Both the position numbers and the translations under genes were made by a program. Positions 8,990 to 17,949 of a DNA stretch of 64,000 nucleotides are shown here, piece by piece. Location of the stretch: positions 248,001-312,000 of the forward strand of contig NZ_JANFLT010000006.1 in the NCBI RefSeq assembly GCF_024385505.1. The letters run 5' to 3'. The DNA comes from Arthrobacter zhaoxinii. Lineage in GTDB: Bacteria > Actinomycetota > Actinomycetes > Actinomycetales > Micrococcaceae. Positions within the stretch are counted from its first letter, which is position 1. Each line of letters opens with the position of its first letter. The notes beneath the pieces are model-generated. The model saw only the letters and a program-made list of their open reading frames with translations. It had not been told where the DNA came from and ran no database searches.

Positions 8990-10177
8990 CTAAGCCGGAT
9001 GCGGCGCGGCCAGCACCGGAGCGAAGGCCAGTTCCGCGGCGCCCACCAGCAGCAGCTCGGAACGCAGCGCCGCCCGGCGCAGCTGCACCCGCTCGCCCAG
9101 GCCGGCCACCGCCTCGGCGGCAACAGCTCCGGTCAGGCGTTCCGGATTGGCAGCAAACAGGGTGCCCAGGAAACCGCCCAGGACAATCGCGTCCGGGTTG
9201 AAGATGTTGACGAAGTTCGTCAGTGCCACTGCCAGCTGATCCAGCTGCCGGTCCACCTCTGCGTTGACGGCGTCGTTCCGGGGTTCGGCCATTGCGGTGT
9301 CCAGGGTGTCCTGGTCGGCGCGGTCCAGGCCCAGCGCATCCAGCAGCCGGGCCAGGTTCACTTCGGTTTCCAGGCAGCCGCGACGGCCGCAGTGGCAGGA
9401 AGCGCCGGCGCTGTTGACCTGCGTATGCCCGAGTTCGCCCGCGTAACCGTCCGCTCCGCGCAGCGGTGTGCCGGCCACGATGATCCCCCCGCCGATCCCG
9501 CTCGCGCTGCCGTTGAGGTACACGGTGTTTTCCGTGTCGACGGCGGCACCGAACAGGGTTTCGGCCACCGACCCCAGCGTGGCGTCGTTGCCGGCGAAGA
9601 CCGGCAGCGCCAGTGCCTGGGCCAGGGGAGCGGCCAGCGGCTCGTTCCGCCAGCCCAGATGCGGGGCCAGCAGCACCTGCCCGTCGGAGGTTCGGGTGAG
9701 TCCGGGCACGGCCACGCCCACGCCGGCAATCCGGTCCATGGCGGCAAGATCCGGAGCCATCCCAGCGAGCACGGCGCGGGTGATGCTGACTGTTTCATCC
9801 ACGCTCGGCGGCGAGACGGTGTCATGGCGGACCCGGCGGTGCACCCGGCCGCCCAGGCCCACGAGACCCACGGTCACGGCGTCGACGTCGGGGTGGACCA
9901 CCACGGCAGCCACCCGCTCATTGGGGTGGACCAGCGGACTCGGCCGGCCGACGCGTCCGGCGGGCGGATCCGTCTCATAAGCCAGCCCCATGGCGGCCAG
10001 GTCTGTTGCCAGAGCGCCGACGGTGGAGCGGTTGAAGCCCGTGAGGCGGGTCAGGTCTGCGCGGGAAAGCGGGCCGCTCCGGTGCAGCAGGGTCAGGATG
10101 CGCGAAAGGTTGGCGGAGCGCAGGTTGTCCGTGCCGCGACCTGCCGGTGCAGACGCGCTGATAATGCTGCGTTCCAC
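8990..10177 (-). CDS. xylR: ROK-family transcriptional repressor, XylR type
   Basis: A 395-residue ROK repressor. Residues about 25-70 form a winged helix-turn-helix ([20 protein letters not shown]). The ROK sugar-binding domain follows, with [15 protein letters not shown] and the zinc site motif [12 protein letters not shown] near residue 260. The start is a GTG at 10177. It diverges from xylA across 196 bases that contain two operator-like palindromes, one overlapping the likely xylA -10 region. By family precedent it represses xylose genes and is released by xylose. Naming it XylR rests on gene context. Confidence 0.85.
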   Translation of the reverse strand: MERSIISASAPAGRGTDNLRSANLSRILTLLHRSGPLSRADLTRLTGFNRSTVGALATDLAAMGLAYETDPPAGRVGRPSPLVHPNERVAAVVVHPDVDAVTVGLVGLGGRVHRRVRHDTVSPPSVDETVSITRAVLAGMAPDLAAMDRIAGVGVAVPGLTRTSDGQVLLAPHLGWRNEPLAAPLAQALALPVFAGNDATLGSVAETLFGAAVDTENTVYLNGSASGIGGGIIVAGTPLRGADGYAGELGHTQVNSAGASCHCGRRGCLETEVNLARLLDALGLDRADQDTLDTAMAEPRNDAVNAEVDRQLDQLAVALTNFVNIFNPDAIVLGGFLGTLFAANPERLTGAVAAEAVAGLGERVQLRRAALRSELLLVGAAELAFAPVLAAPHPA

Positions 10178-10233
10178 TCTGCGTTTCCCCTCCCTGTCGC
10201 TGTCCCTTCCAGCCTACCCGCCGGCGGACGCCT

Positions 10234-10254
10234 TTAGTTGGACATGGCAACAAA
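10234..10254. promoter_or_regulatory. Putative XylR operator, distal site
   Basis: The site has half-sites TTAGTTGG and CAACAAA around a 6-base centre. This resembles the known XylR operators of Gram-positive xyl operons (TTAGTTTG...CAACAAA type). It lies about 57 bases beyond the xylR start, toward xylA. Confidence 0.55.
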
Positions 10255-10310
10255 ATCCCGCGGGAAGCCCGCGACCGTCCGGATTGTCCCGGCCGAAAGT
10301 CCGGCAGGCA

Positions 10311-10339
10311 TTGACATGCGAGCGGTGTCACAATATGTT
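10311..10339 (+). promoter_or_regulatory. Putative xylA promoter
   Basis: TTGACA at 10311-10316 and TATGTT at 10334-10339 are separated by 17 bases, the ideal spacing for a housekeeping sigma promoter. The -10 box overlaps the left edge of the proximal XylR palindrome. Confidence 0.6.
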
Positions 10340-10354
10340 GTTGGTTCCAACTAA
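10338..10354. promoter_or_regulatory. Putative XylR operator, proximal site
   Basis: The core GTTGGTTCCAAC (10340-10351) is a perfect inverted repeat that overlaps the likely xylA start site. A repressor bound here would block initiation. Confidence 0.6.
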
Positions 10355-10373
10355 TACTTCATCTGGAGCTAAC

Positions 10374-11561
10374 GTGACAATGACGCCATCGCCTTCCGAC
10401 CGCTTTACCTTCGGCCTCTGGACCATCGGCTGGACCGGAACCGATCCGTTCGGCACTCCCACCCGCGCGGACCTGGACCCCATCAAGGGCATGCACAAGC
10501 TCGCGGAACTGGGTGCCTACGGGGTGACCTTCCACGACAATGACCTGATTCCCTTCGACGCCACGGCGCAGGAGCGGGAACTGATCCTGAAGAACTTCAC
10601 CGACGCCTTGGCGGAAACCGGTCTGAAGGTTCCCATGGTCACCACCAACCTGTTCAGCCACCCGGTCTTCAAGGACGGAGGCTTCACCTCCAATGACCGC
10701 TCCGTGCGACGCTTCGCACTGCGCAAGGTCCTGAAGAACATCGATCTGGCCGCGGAACTCGGCGCCGAAACCTTCGTTATGTGGGGCGGCCGTGAAGGCA
10801 GCGAGTACGACGGATCCAAGGACTTCGCCGCAGCATTCGATCGGATGAAGGAAGGCGTGGACACTGTTGCCGGCTACGTCAAGGAAAAGGGTTACAACCT
10901 GCGCCTGGCGATTGAGCCCAAGCCGAACGAGCCGCGCGGCGACATCTTCCTGCCGACCATCGGCCACGCGCTGGCTTTCATCAGCCAGCTGGACAACGGC
11001 GACATTGTCGGCCTGAACCCGGAGACCGGTCACGAGCAGATGGCCGGGTTGAACTTCACCCACGGCATCGCCCAGGCACTGTGGTCCGGCAAGCTGTTCC
11101 ACATTGACCTCAACGGCCAGAAGTCCATCAAGTTCGACCAGGACCTGGTGTTCGGACACGGCGACCTCACGAGTGCCTTCTTCACCGTGGACCTGCTGGA
11201 AAACGGCTTCCCCAACGGTGGTCCGCGTTACGAAGGTCCGAGGCACTTCGACTACAAGGCCTCCCGCACCGAGGGCTACGAGGGTGTCTGGGAATCGGCC
11301 AAAGCCAACATGGGCATGTACCTGATGCTCAAGGAACGCGCCCTGGCGTTCCGCGCCGATCCGGAGGTGCAGGAAGCCCTGCAGTACTCCGGTGTTACCG
11401 AGCTGGGCCAGCCCACGCTGGCTGCCGGTGAGTCGGTTGCGGACCTGCTTTCCGACACGGCGTCCTTCGAGGACTTCGACGCCAACGCTGCCGCGGAACG
11501 CGACTTTGGCTTTGTGAAGCTGAACCAGCTGGCACTGGAACACCTGATGGGTGCCCGCTAA
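10374..11561 (+). CDS. xylA: Xylose isomerase
   Basis: From GTG 10374 the product is 395 residues, the usual length for actinobacterial xylose isomerases, and the catalytic FHDND then places His54 and Asp57 at the canonical numbering. GGAG at 10365-10368 has good spacing to this start; an ATG two codons downstream is possible. Other conserved blocks are [49 protein letters not shown] with a metal-binding glutamate, and HIDLNGQ. It converts D-xylose to D-xylulose using divalent metal ions. It lies first in a rightward xylA-xylB set controlled by the divergent ROK gene. Confidence 0.97.
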   Translation: MTMTPSPSDRFTFGLWTIGWTGTDPFGTPTRADLDPIKGMHKLAELGAYGVTFHDNDLIPFDATAQERELILKNFTDALAETGLKVPMVTTNLFSHPVFKDGGFTSNDRSVRRFALRKVLKNIDLAAELGAETFVMWGGREGSEYDGSKDFAAAFDRMKEGVDTVAGYVKEKGYNLRLAIEPKPNEPRGDIFLPTIGHALAFISQLDNGDIVGLNPETGHEQMAGLNFTHGIAQALWSGKLFHIDLNGQKSIKFDQDLVFGHGDLTSAFFTVDLLENGFPNGGPRYEGPRHFDYKASRTEGYEGVWESAKANMGMYLMLKERALAFRADPEVQEALQYSGVTELGQPTLAAGESVADLLSDTASFEDFDANAAAERDFGFVKLNQLALEHLMGAR

Positions 11562-11597
11562 GCTGCCTGCGCACGGCGCCGCACACCACTGAATCGT

Positions 11598-11637
11598 GCT
11601 GCCGTCGGCTCTCCTTGGGGGGAGAGCCGGCGGCAGC
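11598..11637 (+). promoter_or_regulatory. Stem-loop between xylA and xylB
   Basis: Two 17-base arms (11598-11614 and 11621-11637) pair with a single G-T wobble around a 6-base loop. No T-run follows and xylB starts 22 bases later, so it may lower xylB expression or protect the xylA transcript end rather than fully terminate. Confidence 0.6.
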
Positions 11638-11659
11638 GCCCTTTGAAAGGCTCACCACC

Positions 11660-13081
11660 ATGCCCCTCGTTGCCGGAGTCGACAGCTCCACCCAGTCCTG
11701 CAAAATAGTCATCCGCGACGCACACACCGGCGCACTGCTGCGCGAGGGCACGGCCCGCCACCCGGCGGGTACCGAGGTTGACCCGGAAGCGTGGTGGGCT
11801 GCGTTTCAAGAAGCGGCGGCCGCCGCCGGGGGACTGGACGACGTCGATGCCGTTTCGGTGGGCGGGCAGCAGCACGGCATGGTCTGCCTCGATGAAACCG
11901 GTGCAGTGGTCCGCCCCGCCCTGCTCTGGAACGATGTGCGTTCCGCTGCGGCTGCGGACAAGCTCGTGGCCGATGCCGGACCCGACGGCGCCCGCTACTG
12001 GGCCGAGACCACGGGATCGGTGCCCGTGGCCTCCATTACTGCCACGAAGCTGCGCTGGCTGGCGGAGAACGAACCGGAAAACGCCGCCCGAACGGCTGCT
12101 GTCTGCCTTCCGCATGACTGGCTGAGCTGGCGGCTGGCCGGTTTCGGCCCCGGCAGCGGCGCCGAAGGGCTGGCAGCGCTGACCACCGACCGGTCCGATG
12201 CCTCAGGCACCGGCTACTGGTCCCCGTCCACGGGGAAGTACCTGCCGGAGGTCCTCGAACAGACCCTCGGCCATGTCCCGCAGCTGCCCCGCGTACTGGG
12301 CCCGCTCGAGGCCGGCGGCCGCACCCCGGCCGGTGCCCTCATCGGGCCGGGTGCCGGCGACAACGCCGCGGCCGGACTGGGTGTTGCTGCCGGGGTGGGG
12401 GACGTGGTGGTCTCGATCGGCACCTCCGGCACCGTGTTTGCGGTCGCCGACGCGCCGACGTCGGACGCCACCGGTCTGGTGGCAGGTTTTGCCGACGCCA
12501 CGGGCAACTTCCTGCCGCTGGCCTGCACCCTGAACGCTTCCCGCGTGCTGGACGCCACCGCGGCCCTGCTCGGGGTGGACCTGAATGAACTGACCCGGCT
12601 GGCCCTCTCCGCTCCGGCCGGTGCCGACGGCCTGGTGATGGTGCCTTACTTCGAGGGCGAACGCACCCCCAACCTGCCCGATGCCACCGGGTCCCTGCAC
12701 GGTATGACGCTGCGGAACTTCACCCCGGCGAACCTGGCCCGTGCCGCCGTCGAGGCTGTGGCCTGCTCGCTCGCGGACGGCTTCGCGGCGTTGAAGGACA
12801 CCGGGGTCTCCGCCCAGCGGGTGATTCTGGTGGGCGGCGCGGCCCGGTCCGAGGCAATCCAGCAGTCCATCGCGGCTGTCTTCGGCCTTCCGGTCACCGT
12901 CCCGAGTCCGGGGGAGTATGTCGCTGACGGTGCTGCCCGGCAGGCTGCTGCCCTGCTCACCGGAGCCTGGCCTGCCTGGAACGACGGCGCGTCGGTGGTG
13001 GTGACGGCCGATCCCGCCCCCGGGGTGCTGCAGCGTTACCGGCAGGCTGCCGGAACTGCGACGCTGCCGGCAGCCCGGTAG
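11660..13081 (+). CDS. xylB: Xylulokinase
   Basis: A 473-residue FGGY-family kinase. The phosphate-1 block [12 protein letters not shown] is at the N-terminus, followed by GGQQHGMV and [19 protein letters not shown] contains the likely catalytic Asp234, and [15 protein letters not shown] is the adenosine-binding block near residue 390. It phosphorylates D-xylulose to xylulose 5-phosphate for the pentose phosphate pathway. I chose ATG 11660 because GAAAGG lies 9 bases upstream and homology begins there; an upstream in-frame TTG at 11615 lies within the stem-loop. Confidence 0.95.
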   Translation: MPLVAGVDSSTQSCKIVIRDAHTGALLREGTARHPAGTEVDPEAWWAAFQEAAAAAGGLDDVDAVSVGGQQHGMVCLDETGAVVRPALLWNDVRSAAAADKLVADAGPDGARYWAETTGSVPVASITATKLRWLAENEPENAARTAAVCLPHDWLSWRLAGFGPGSGAEGLAALTTDRSDASGTGYWSPSTGKYLPEVLEQTLGHVPQLPRVLGPLEAGGRTPAGALIGPGAGDNAAAGLGVAAGVGDVVVSIGTSGTVFAVADAPTSDATGLVAGFADATGNFLPLACTLNASRVLDATAALLGVDLNELTRLALSAPAGADGLVMVPYFEGERTPNLPDATGSLHGMTLRNFTPANLARAAVEAVACSLADGFAALKDTGVSAQRVILVGGAARSEAIQQSIAAVFGLPVTVPSPGEYVADGAARQAAALLTGAWPAWNDGASVVVTADPAPGVLQRYRQAAGTATLPAAR

Positions 13082-13084
13082 GAT
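13079..13084 (+). promoter_or_regulatory. Leaderless-type -10 box (TAGGAT)
   Basis: TAGGAT includes the TAG stop codon of xylB and ends 7 bases before the A of ATG 13091, the geometry of actinobacterial leaderless transcripts. Confidence 0.5.
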
Positions 13085-13090
13085 CGGCGC

Positions 13091-14008
13091 ATGAGAACCT
13101 CTTTCGGCCCCAACGGCCATCCTGTCGAACTGGCTGCCGGGGATTACCGGGCCACCATTCTGCCCGTCGGGGCTGCCCTCGCTGGGCTGACCCGCGGGGG
13201 CCGACATCTGGTGCTGCCGTTGGATCCGGACACCATCCCGCAGGCCTTCACCGGCAAGGTACTGATGCCCTGGCCGAACCGGATTGTCGGCGGCCGCTAC
13301 ACCTTCGAGGGCACCGACTACCAGGTTCCGGTCAATGAACCCGAGACCGGGATGGCCCTGCACGGGCTGGTGGCCTGGGATGCCTGGGATGTTGTTGAAT
13401 CCTCGCCGGAGCGCGTGGTGCTGCGGCACCGGCTGATGGGCCAGCCGGGGTATCCGTTCCAGCTGGAGCTGGAAGCGGTTTATGAGCTCGACGCCGAGTC
13501 CGGACTGAGTGTGGAGCTCGCCGCCGTCAACGCCGGCACCGTGTCCGCACCCTACGGCGTTTCGGCGCACCCCTACCTCACCGCAGACCAGGTGCCGGTG
13601 GACCGCTGCGTGCTGGACGTTCCTGCCGCGCAGGTCCTCGGCGGTCCCGAGCAGCCCGGCAGGCCCCTGGACCTGAGCGAACTGCGGGACACCGCGGGAA
13701 CGGTGCTGTCCTTCTCCGCTTCGGAACCGATCGGTACCCGAACTGCGGACCATGCCTTCACCGGCCTGCCCGACGGCGACTGGCAGGTGACGCTCACCGA
13801 CCCGGAGACCGGCGTCGGCGCCGTGCTGTCCGCCGTCGGCAAGGATGCGCCGTGGCTGCAGGTCTACTCCGGCGAGAAGATGGACCGCCTCGGCGTCGCC
13901 GTCGAACCGATGACCTGCCCTCCGGATGCGTTCAATTCCGGGGAGGGCCTGATTGTGCTGGCTCCCGGCGAGGAGCATCGACTGGCTTACCGGATCGCTG
14001 CTGCCTAA
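13091..14008 (+). CDS. Aldose 1-epimerase family protein
   Basis: A 305-residue mutarotase-like protein. Family blocks are MPWPNRI near residue 60, MALHGLVAWDAW containing the first active histidine, the SAHPYLT block with the second histidine, and a late glutamate in AVEPMTCPPDAFN. It should interconvert alpha and beta anomers of an aldose such as xylose or glucose. It starts 9 bases after xylB, which fits a helper role in sugar use. No Shine-Dalgarno sequence is seen; a TAGGAT box at leaderless distance suggests that the gene also has its own promoter. Confidence 0.88.
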   Translation: MRTSFGPNGHPVELAAGDYRATILPVGAALAGLTRGGRHLVLPLDPDTIPQAFTGKVLMPWPNRIVGGRYTFEGTDYQVPVNEPETGMALHGLVAWDAWDVVESSPERVVLRHRLMGQPGYPFQLELEAVYELDAESGLSVELAAVNAGTVSAPYGVSAHPYLTADQVPVDRCVLDVPAAQVLGGPEQPGRPLDLSELRDTAGTVLSFSASEPIGTRTADHAFTGLPDGDWQVTLTDPETGVGAVLSAVGKDAPWLQVYSGEKMDRLGVAVEPMTCPPDAFNSGEGLIVLAPGEEHRLAYRIAAA

Positions 14009-14023
14009 GAGAGGGCGCGGCAG

Positions 14024-14029
14024 TAGACT
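14024..14029 (+). promoter_or_regulatory. Leaderless-type -10 box (TAGACT)
   Basis: TAGACT ends 7 bases before the A of ATG 14036, and no ribosome-binding site is visible, so transcription probably starts at the ATG. Confidence 0.5.
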
Positions 14030-14035
14030 TCCCGG

Positions 14036-14566
14036 ATGCAAACCCTGGAGACGCCCCGACTGACCCTGCGCCCGTTCACTTCTGGGGACGCGGACTTCGT
14101 CCTGGACCTGTACTCCCGCATGGAGGTGCAGCGTTTCCTCGGAGCCGTTCCGAAACTGATGAAGGATCTCGACGAGGCAAACGCCCTCATTGAAGCCTGG
14201 GCGCGCGTGGACGACGGGACCTGCGGCGTCTGGGCGGTGCAGGACAGGGAGTCCGGGCAGTTGGCCGGGACGCTGCTGCTCAAGTCCATTCCGGCGTCGG
14301 GCCCGGAGCGGAAGCCCTCGGGCGATATCGAGATCGGCTGGCATTTCCATCCCGACAGCTGGGGACACGGCTATGCTCCGGAGGCTGCCTCCGCGGTCCT
14401 GCGGTACGGCTTCAAGCAGGGGCTGCCCCGTGTGGTGGTGGTGATCAATCCGGCCAATACGTCCTCCCGGCGGGTCTGCGAGAAGATCGGCGTGGTTTCC
14501 CAGGGCAGCACGGACCGGTATTACAACGCCATGCTCGAGCTGTTCACCGCCGGGAACCCGGGTTAA
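14036..14566 (+). CDS. GNAT N-acetyltransferase, RimJ/RimL type
   Basis: A 176-residue GNAT protein. It begins with the ETPRLTLRPFTSGDAD motif typical of the RimJ/RimL/Acetyltransf_3 group. Acetyl-CoA-binding features follow in IEIGWHFHPDSWGHGYAPEA, and the C-terminal block NPANTSSRRVCEKIG is also characteristic. It transfers an acetyl group to an amine on a protein or small molecule; the target cannot be read. Although it sits between xylose and xylan genes, it seems to have its own leaderless promoter and need not belong to that pathway. Its stop overlaps the convergent esterase gene by 4 bases. Confidence 0.88.
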   Translation: MQTLETPRLTLRPFTSGDADFVLDLYSRMEVQRFLGAVPKLMKDLDEANALIEAWARVDDGTCGVWAVQDRESGQLAGTLLLKSIPASGPERKPSGDIEIGWHFHPDSWGHGYAPEAASAVLRYGFKQGLPRVVVVINPANTSSRRVCEKIGVVSQGSTDRYYNAMLELFTAGNPG

Positions 14567-15555
14567 CCCGCCAGCTGCTTCTGCAGGAACGCCAGCGCGG
14601 CGACGTCGTCCTCGATGGCCCCGGCCTCGTGTCCGTTGAACGGCCACACCGTCAGTTCCTTGGGGCCGGCGTAGTTGTTGTACGCGGCGTAGACCGTGGA
14701 CGGGGGAGTGGTGGTGTCCATCAGCGCCACCGAGAACAGCGCAGGAGCGGTGGACCGCGGCACCAGGTTCACGGCGTCGAAATAGGCCAGCGTCTCCATC
14801 ACCGTCTCCACCTGCCCGCGCTGGACCGCGAGGTAATCCCGGATCTCGCGGTATGGATAGGAATCCGTGACGGTCACGGCGCGCGGGAAATCGGACAGGA
14901 ACGGCACGAATGCGACGACGGCGGCCACGTCCGGGCAGAGCGCCGACGCCGCGAGGGCCAGCGCCCCGCCCTGGCTCTGTCCCAGCGTGGCCACCCGCGC
15001 CGGATCCACCGGGACCAGGCCGTCCTGTGCCAAAGACCGCATCGCTTCCACCGCCCGGACGGCGTCGGTGAACAGGCGCCGGTAGTAATAGGTGTGCGGA
15101 TCCAGCACGCCGCGGGTCATTACCCCGGGAACCTGCGGACCGGCGCTGCCGGCGGCGTCGGGCGTGGTGCCCTTGCTCCAGCCGGCGCCCTGCCCGCGGG
15201 TATCCATCTGCAGGTGCGCGAACCCGGCCGAAGCCCAGAACAGGTTCTCGTGTGCGTCCCCGCGCCCGCCGCCGTAACCGACAAACTGTACGACGCCGGG
15301 CAGCGGATCGTCACCGCGCAGGCTCCGGGCCGGCAGCCGCAGCCAGGCCCGGATGGGGTCACCGCCGAAGCCGGGGAAAACCACGTCGTAGAGCTCCACG
15401 GTCCGCAGCCCGCTGGGGTAGGGGATGACCTCTACCGCCAGCGGGTGCTGCCGCGCCTCCTCCAGGGTGTCCGCCCAGAACCGGTCCAGGTCCTCCGGGG
15501 GACGGGTGCTGCCGCGATAGGCGGCCAGTTGGTCGGCGGGCAGATCGGAGTTCAT
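14563..15555 (-). CDS. Acetylxylan esterase / cephalosporin-C deacetylase family (CE7)
   Basis: A 330-residue alpha/beta hydrolase of the AXE1/CE7 family. Features are PGVVQFVGYGGGRG at the oxyanion loop, the DTRGQGAGWS motif (RGQ signature), the nucleophile elbow GQSQGGALAL, and a terminal NGHEAG with the catalytic histidine. It removes acetyl groups from acetylated xylo-oligosaccharides. There is no signal peptide, so it acts inside the cell on imported sugars. It is the last gene of the leftward operon with the sugar ABC transporter and GH3 enzyme, starting 28 bases after the GH3 stop with GGGAG before its ATG. Confidence 0.88.
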   Translation of the reverse strand: MNSDLPADQLAAYRGSTRPPEDLDRFWADTLEEARQHPLAVEVIPYPSGLRTVELYDVVFPGFGGDPIRAWLRLPARSLRGDDPLPGVVQFVGYGGGRGDAHENLFWASAGFAHLQMDTRGQGAGWSKGTTPDAAGSAGPQVPGVMTRGVLDPHTYYYRRLFTDAVRAVEAMRSLAQDGLVPVDPARVATLGQSQGGALALAASALCPDVAAVVAFVPFLSDFPRAVTVTDSYPYREIRDYLAVQRGQVETVMETLAYFDAVNLVPRSTAPALFSVALMDTTTPPSTVYAAYNNYAGPKELTVWPFNGHEAGAIEDDVAALAFLQKQLAG

Positions 15556-15583
15556 GTTGGCTCCCGGGTTGATGGAAAGGTGC

Positions 15584-17947
15584 TCAGCCCAGCGGCGCCA
15601 CGTCCGCCGGGCAGTGCAGCCGCCGGGTATGGTCCACCACCCGCACGGTTCCGGTCAGGCTAACACCGGCCGTTCCGCGGATATCGGCACTCGACGCCCC
15701 AAGACGCAGCTCCAGGCCACCGGGCTCCACAATCCGCTGCCCGTCCCGCCCGGTGAAGGACGCGGCATCGGCCGGAACCGTAAACCGGACCTTCGCCGCT
15801 TCTCCGGCGCGCAGCGGGACCCGGGCAAACCCGGCCAGCCGCTGCACCGGACGCACTACCGAGGCCACCGGATCGTGCAGGTAGAGCTGGACAATTTCGA
15901 CCCCGTCGCGTCCACCGGTGTTGGCCACCGTGACGGAAACGGACGTTTCGCCGTCGACGCCGAACTCGGCAGGACCTTCCAGGGCGACATCCGACCAGTC
16001 GAAGCTGCTGTAGGACAGCCCGTGGCCGAAGGCGAAGGCGGGGGTGGGGTCGATGCTGGACACGTCGCTGGTCTGCGCCAGCGGCGCGGCCAGGTAGGTG
16101 GACGGCTGCGCGCCGGGGGAGGCCGGCACGCTGACCGGCAGCCGGCCGCTGGGATTGACCCGGCCGCTCAGGACTCCGGCGATGGCCGGTCCGCCCTCTT
16201 CGCCCGGGAAGAACGCGTGCACAACCGCGGCTGCTTCCGTGGCGGCGCGGCCCAGGGCATAGGGCCGGCCGGTGAGCAGCACCAGCACCACGGGGACCCC
16301 GGTATCCATCAGCGTTTCCAGCAGCTGCTGCTGGACGCCGGGCAGGACCAGCGATTCGGTGTCGCAGCCCTCGCCGCTGGTGCCGCGGCCGAACAGCCCG
16401 GACCGGTCACCCAGCACGGCCACCACCACATCGGCCTCGCGGGCTGTGGCCAGCGCGGCCGCAAAGCCATCCGTCTCCGGCCCGTCCACAGTGCAGCCGG
16501 AGGTCACGGTGATTGAGCTGTCCGGGAATTCGCGGCGCAGGGAGTCCGCAACGGTAGGCAGCTCGATTCCGGCTGCCACCTCCGGGTGCTGCACGCCCAC
16601 ATGGGCGGGGAAGGAGTAGCAGCCCAGGAAGGCCATGGGGTTGTCTGCATTGGGGCCGACGACGGCGATGCGGCCCGGTGCTGTCAACGGCAGGACGCCG
16701 TCGTTGGTGGTGAGGATGAGTGCCTGTTCGGCGACCTCCGCAGCCAGGGACCGGTTTTCCGGAGAGTCCAGGTTCACCGAACCCCGCACGGCGGCAGGAT
16801 CCTCGGGATCCAGTCCGGCCAGGGCCGCGGGCACCGGGGACCAGCCCGGATCCAGCAGGCCCAGTTCGATCTTCTGGGTCAGAACCCGCAGCACAGCAGT
16901 GTCGATCACGGATTCGTCCAGGCGTCCTGCTTCGAGTTCGGCCAACAGGTGGTCGCCGAAGGCATCCACGGTGGGCAGTTCCACGTCCACGCCTGCGGTC
17001 AGCGCCGCAGCGGCGGCCTCTCCGAGGGAGCCGGCCACCCGGTGCAGTTCCTTGAGGAAGCTGATGCCGAAGTAATCGGCCACCACTGTGCCGTCAAAGC
17101 CCCATGTCTCGCGGAGCAGGCCGGTAAGCAGGGAGCGGTCGGCAGCGGAGGGGACGCCGTCGACGTCGGTGTAGGCATGCATGACCGAGCGCACCCCGGA
17201 TTCCTGCACGGCCATTTCGAACGGCACCAGCAGCACATCGGCGCGCTCGCGCATGCCGACGGAAACCGGGGCCAGGTTGCGGCCCGCCTTGGATGCCGAG
17301 TATCCGACAAAGTGCTTCAGCGTTGCGACTACGCCGGTTCCTTCCAGTCCGCGGATGTAGGCGGAGGCAATGCTGCCCACTAAGTAAGGGTCTTCGCCGA
17401 TGGTTTCCTCGACCCGCCCCCAGCGGGCGTCGCGGACGACGTCGAGCACGGGCGCAAGCCCCTGGTGCACGCCGACCGAGCGCATGTCGGTGCCGATGGC
17501 GGCGCCGATCCGTCCAATCAGTTCCGGGTTGAATGTGGCACCCCAGGACAGGGGCACCGGATACGCCGTGGCGCCCCAGGCCGCGAACCCGGCGAGGCAT
17601 TCCTCATGGGCCATGGCGGGGATGCCGAACCGGTTGGACTCGGCGATCCGCTGCTGGGTGCGCATCAGGGACAGGGCGCCCATGCCGGCGTCGACGGGCA
17701 CAGTGCCGAAAGGCCGGGTGAGCTGGCCCAGGCCGGAGGGCAGCAGGTCCTCCAGCGGGACGGGTTCCTTCATATCGTGCTGGTGGGGTGCTACCTGGCC
17801 GCCTTCGCTGGAGGCGCCTACCCAGACGCCGAAGAGCTGGGCCACCTTCTCCCGCAGTGTCATTTGTTCCGCCAGCCGGACGGCGCGCTCGCGGTCGGGC
17901 AGGGAGGTGTCCCGCCAGGGGAGGTGCTGAACTGTTGTTTCTGTCAT
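15584..17947 (-). CDS. Glycoside hydrolase family 3, probable intracellular beta-xylosidase or beta-glucosidase
   Basis: A 787-residue GH3 enzyme. The N-terminal TIM-barrel domain has GVHQGLAPVLDVVRDARWGR and EDPYLVGSIASAY, and KHFVGYSASKAGRN forms the sugar-binding loop. The likely nucleophile is Asp291 in TVVADYFGIS. The second alpha/beta domain spans about residues 400-600, and a C-terminal fibronectin-III-like domain follows. It lacks a signal peptide. Its place directly behind a sugar transporter and before an acetyl xylan esterase resembles bxlA of the Streptomyces bxlEFGA operon, which favours beta-xylosidase. Beta-glucosidase cannot be excluded from sequence alone. Confidence 0.88.
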   Translation of the reverse strand: MTETTVQHLPWRDTSLPDRERAVRLAEQMTLREKVAQLFGVWVGASSEGGQVAPHQHDMKEPVPLEDLLPSGLGQLTRPFGTVPVDAGMGALSLMRTQQRIAESNRFGIPAMAHEECLAGFAAWGATAYPVPLSWGATFNPELIGRIGAAIGTDMRSVGVHQGLAPVLDVVRDARWGRVEETIGEDPYLVGSIASAYIRGLEGTGVVATLKHFVGYSASKAGRNLAPVSVGMRERADVLLVPFEMAVQESGVRSVMHAYTDVDGVPSAADRSLLTGLLRETWGFDGTVVADYFGISFLKELHRVAGSLGEAAAAALTAGVDVELPTVDAFGDHLLAELEAGRLDESVIDTAVLRVLTQKIELGLLDPGWSPVPAALAGLDPEDPAAVRGSVNLDSPENRSLAAEVAEQALILTTNDGVLPLTAPGRIAVVGPNADNPMAFLGCYSFPAHVGVQHPEVAAGIELPTVADSLRREFPDSSITVTSGCTVDGPETDGFAAALATAREADVVVAVLGDRSGLFGRGTSGEGCDTESLVLPGVQQQLLETLMDTGVPVVLVLLTGRPYALGRAATEAAAVVHAFFPGEEGGPAIAGVLSGRVNPSGRLPVSVPASPGAQPSTYLAAPLAQTSDVSSIDPTPAFAFGHGLSYSSFDWSDVALEGPAEFGVDGETSVSVTVANTGGRDGVEIVQLYLHDPVASVVRPVQRLAGFARVPLRAGEAAKVRFTVPADAASFTGRDGQRIVEPGGLELRLGASSADIRGTAGVSLTGTVRVVDHTRRLHCPADVAPLG

Positions 17948-17949
17948 GT

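Noticed and set aside
8822-10237. 471-codon plus-strand frame opposite the ROK regulator
   Set aside because: The minus strand encodes a complete ROK protein with HTH and zinc motif; the plus frame has no recognisable domain.
14036-14566. GNAT acetyltransferase as part of the xylan pathway
   Set aside because: It has its own leaderless promoter and no substrate link; position alone is not enough.
12203-14647. Very long open frame (814 codons) on the minus strand across xylB and the epimerase
   Set aside because: It is antisense to two clear enzymes, its composition is Gly/Arg/His-rich with no family motif, and such frames are common opposite G/C-rich genes.
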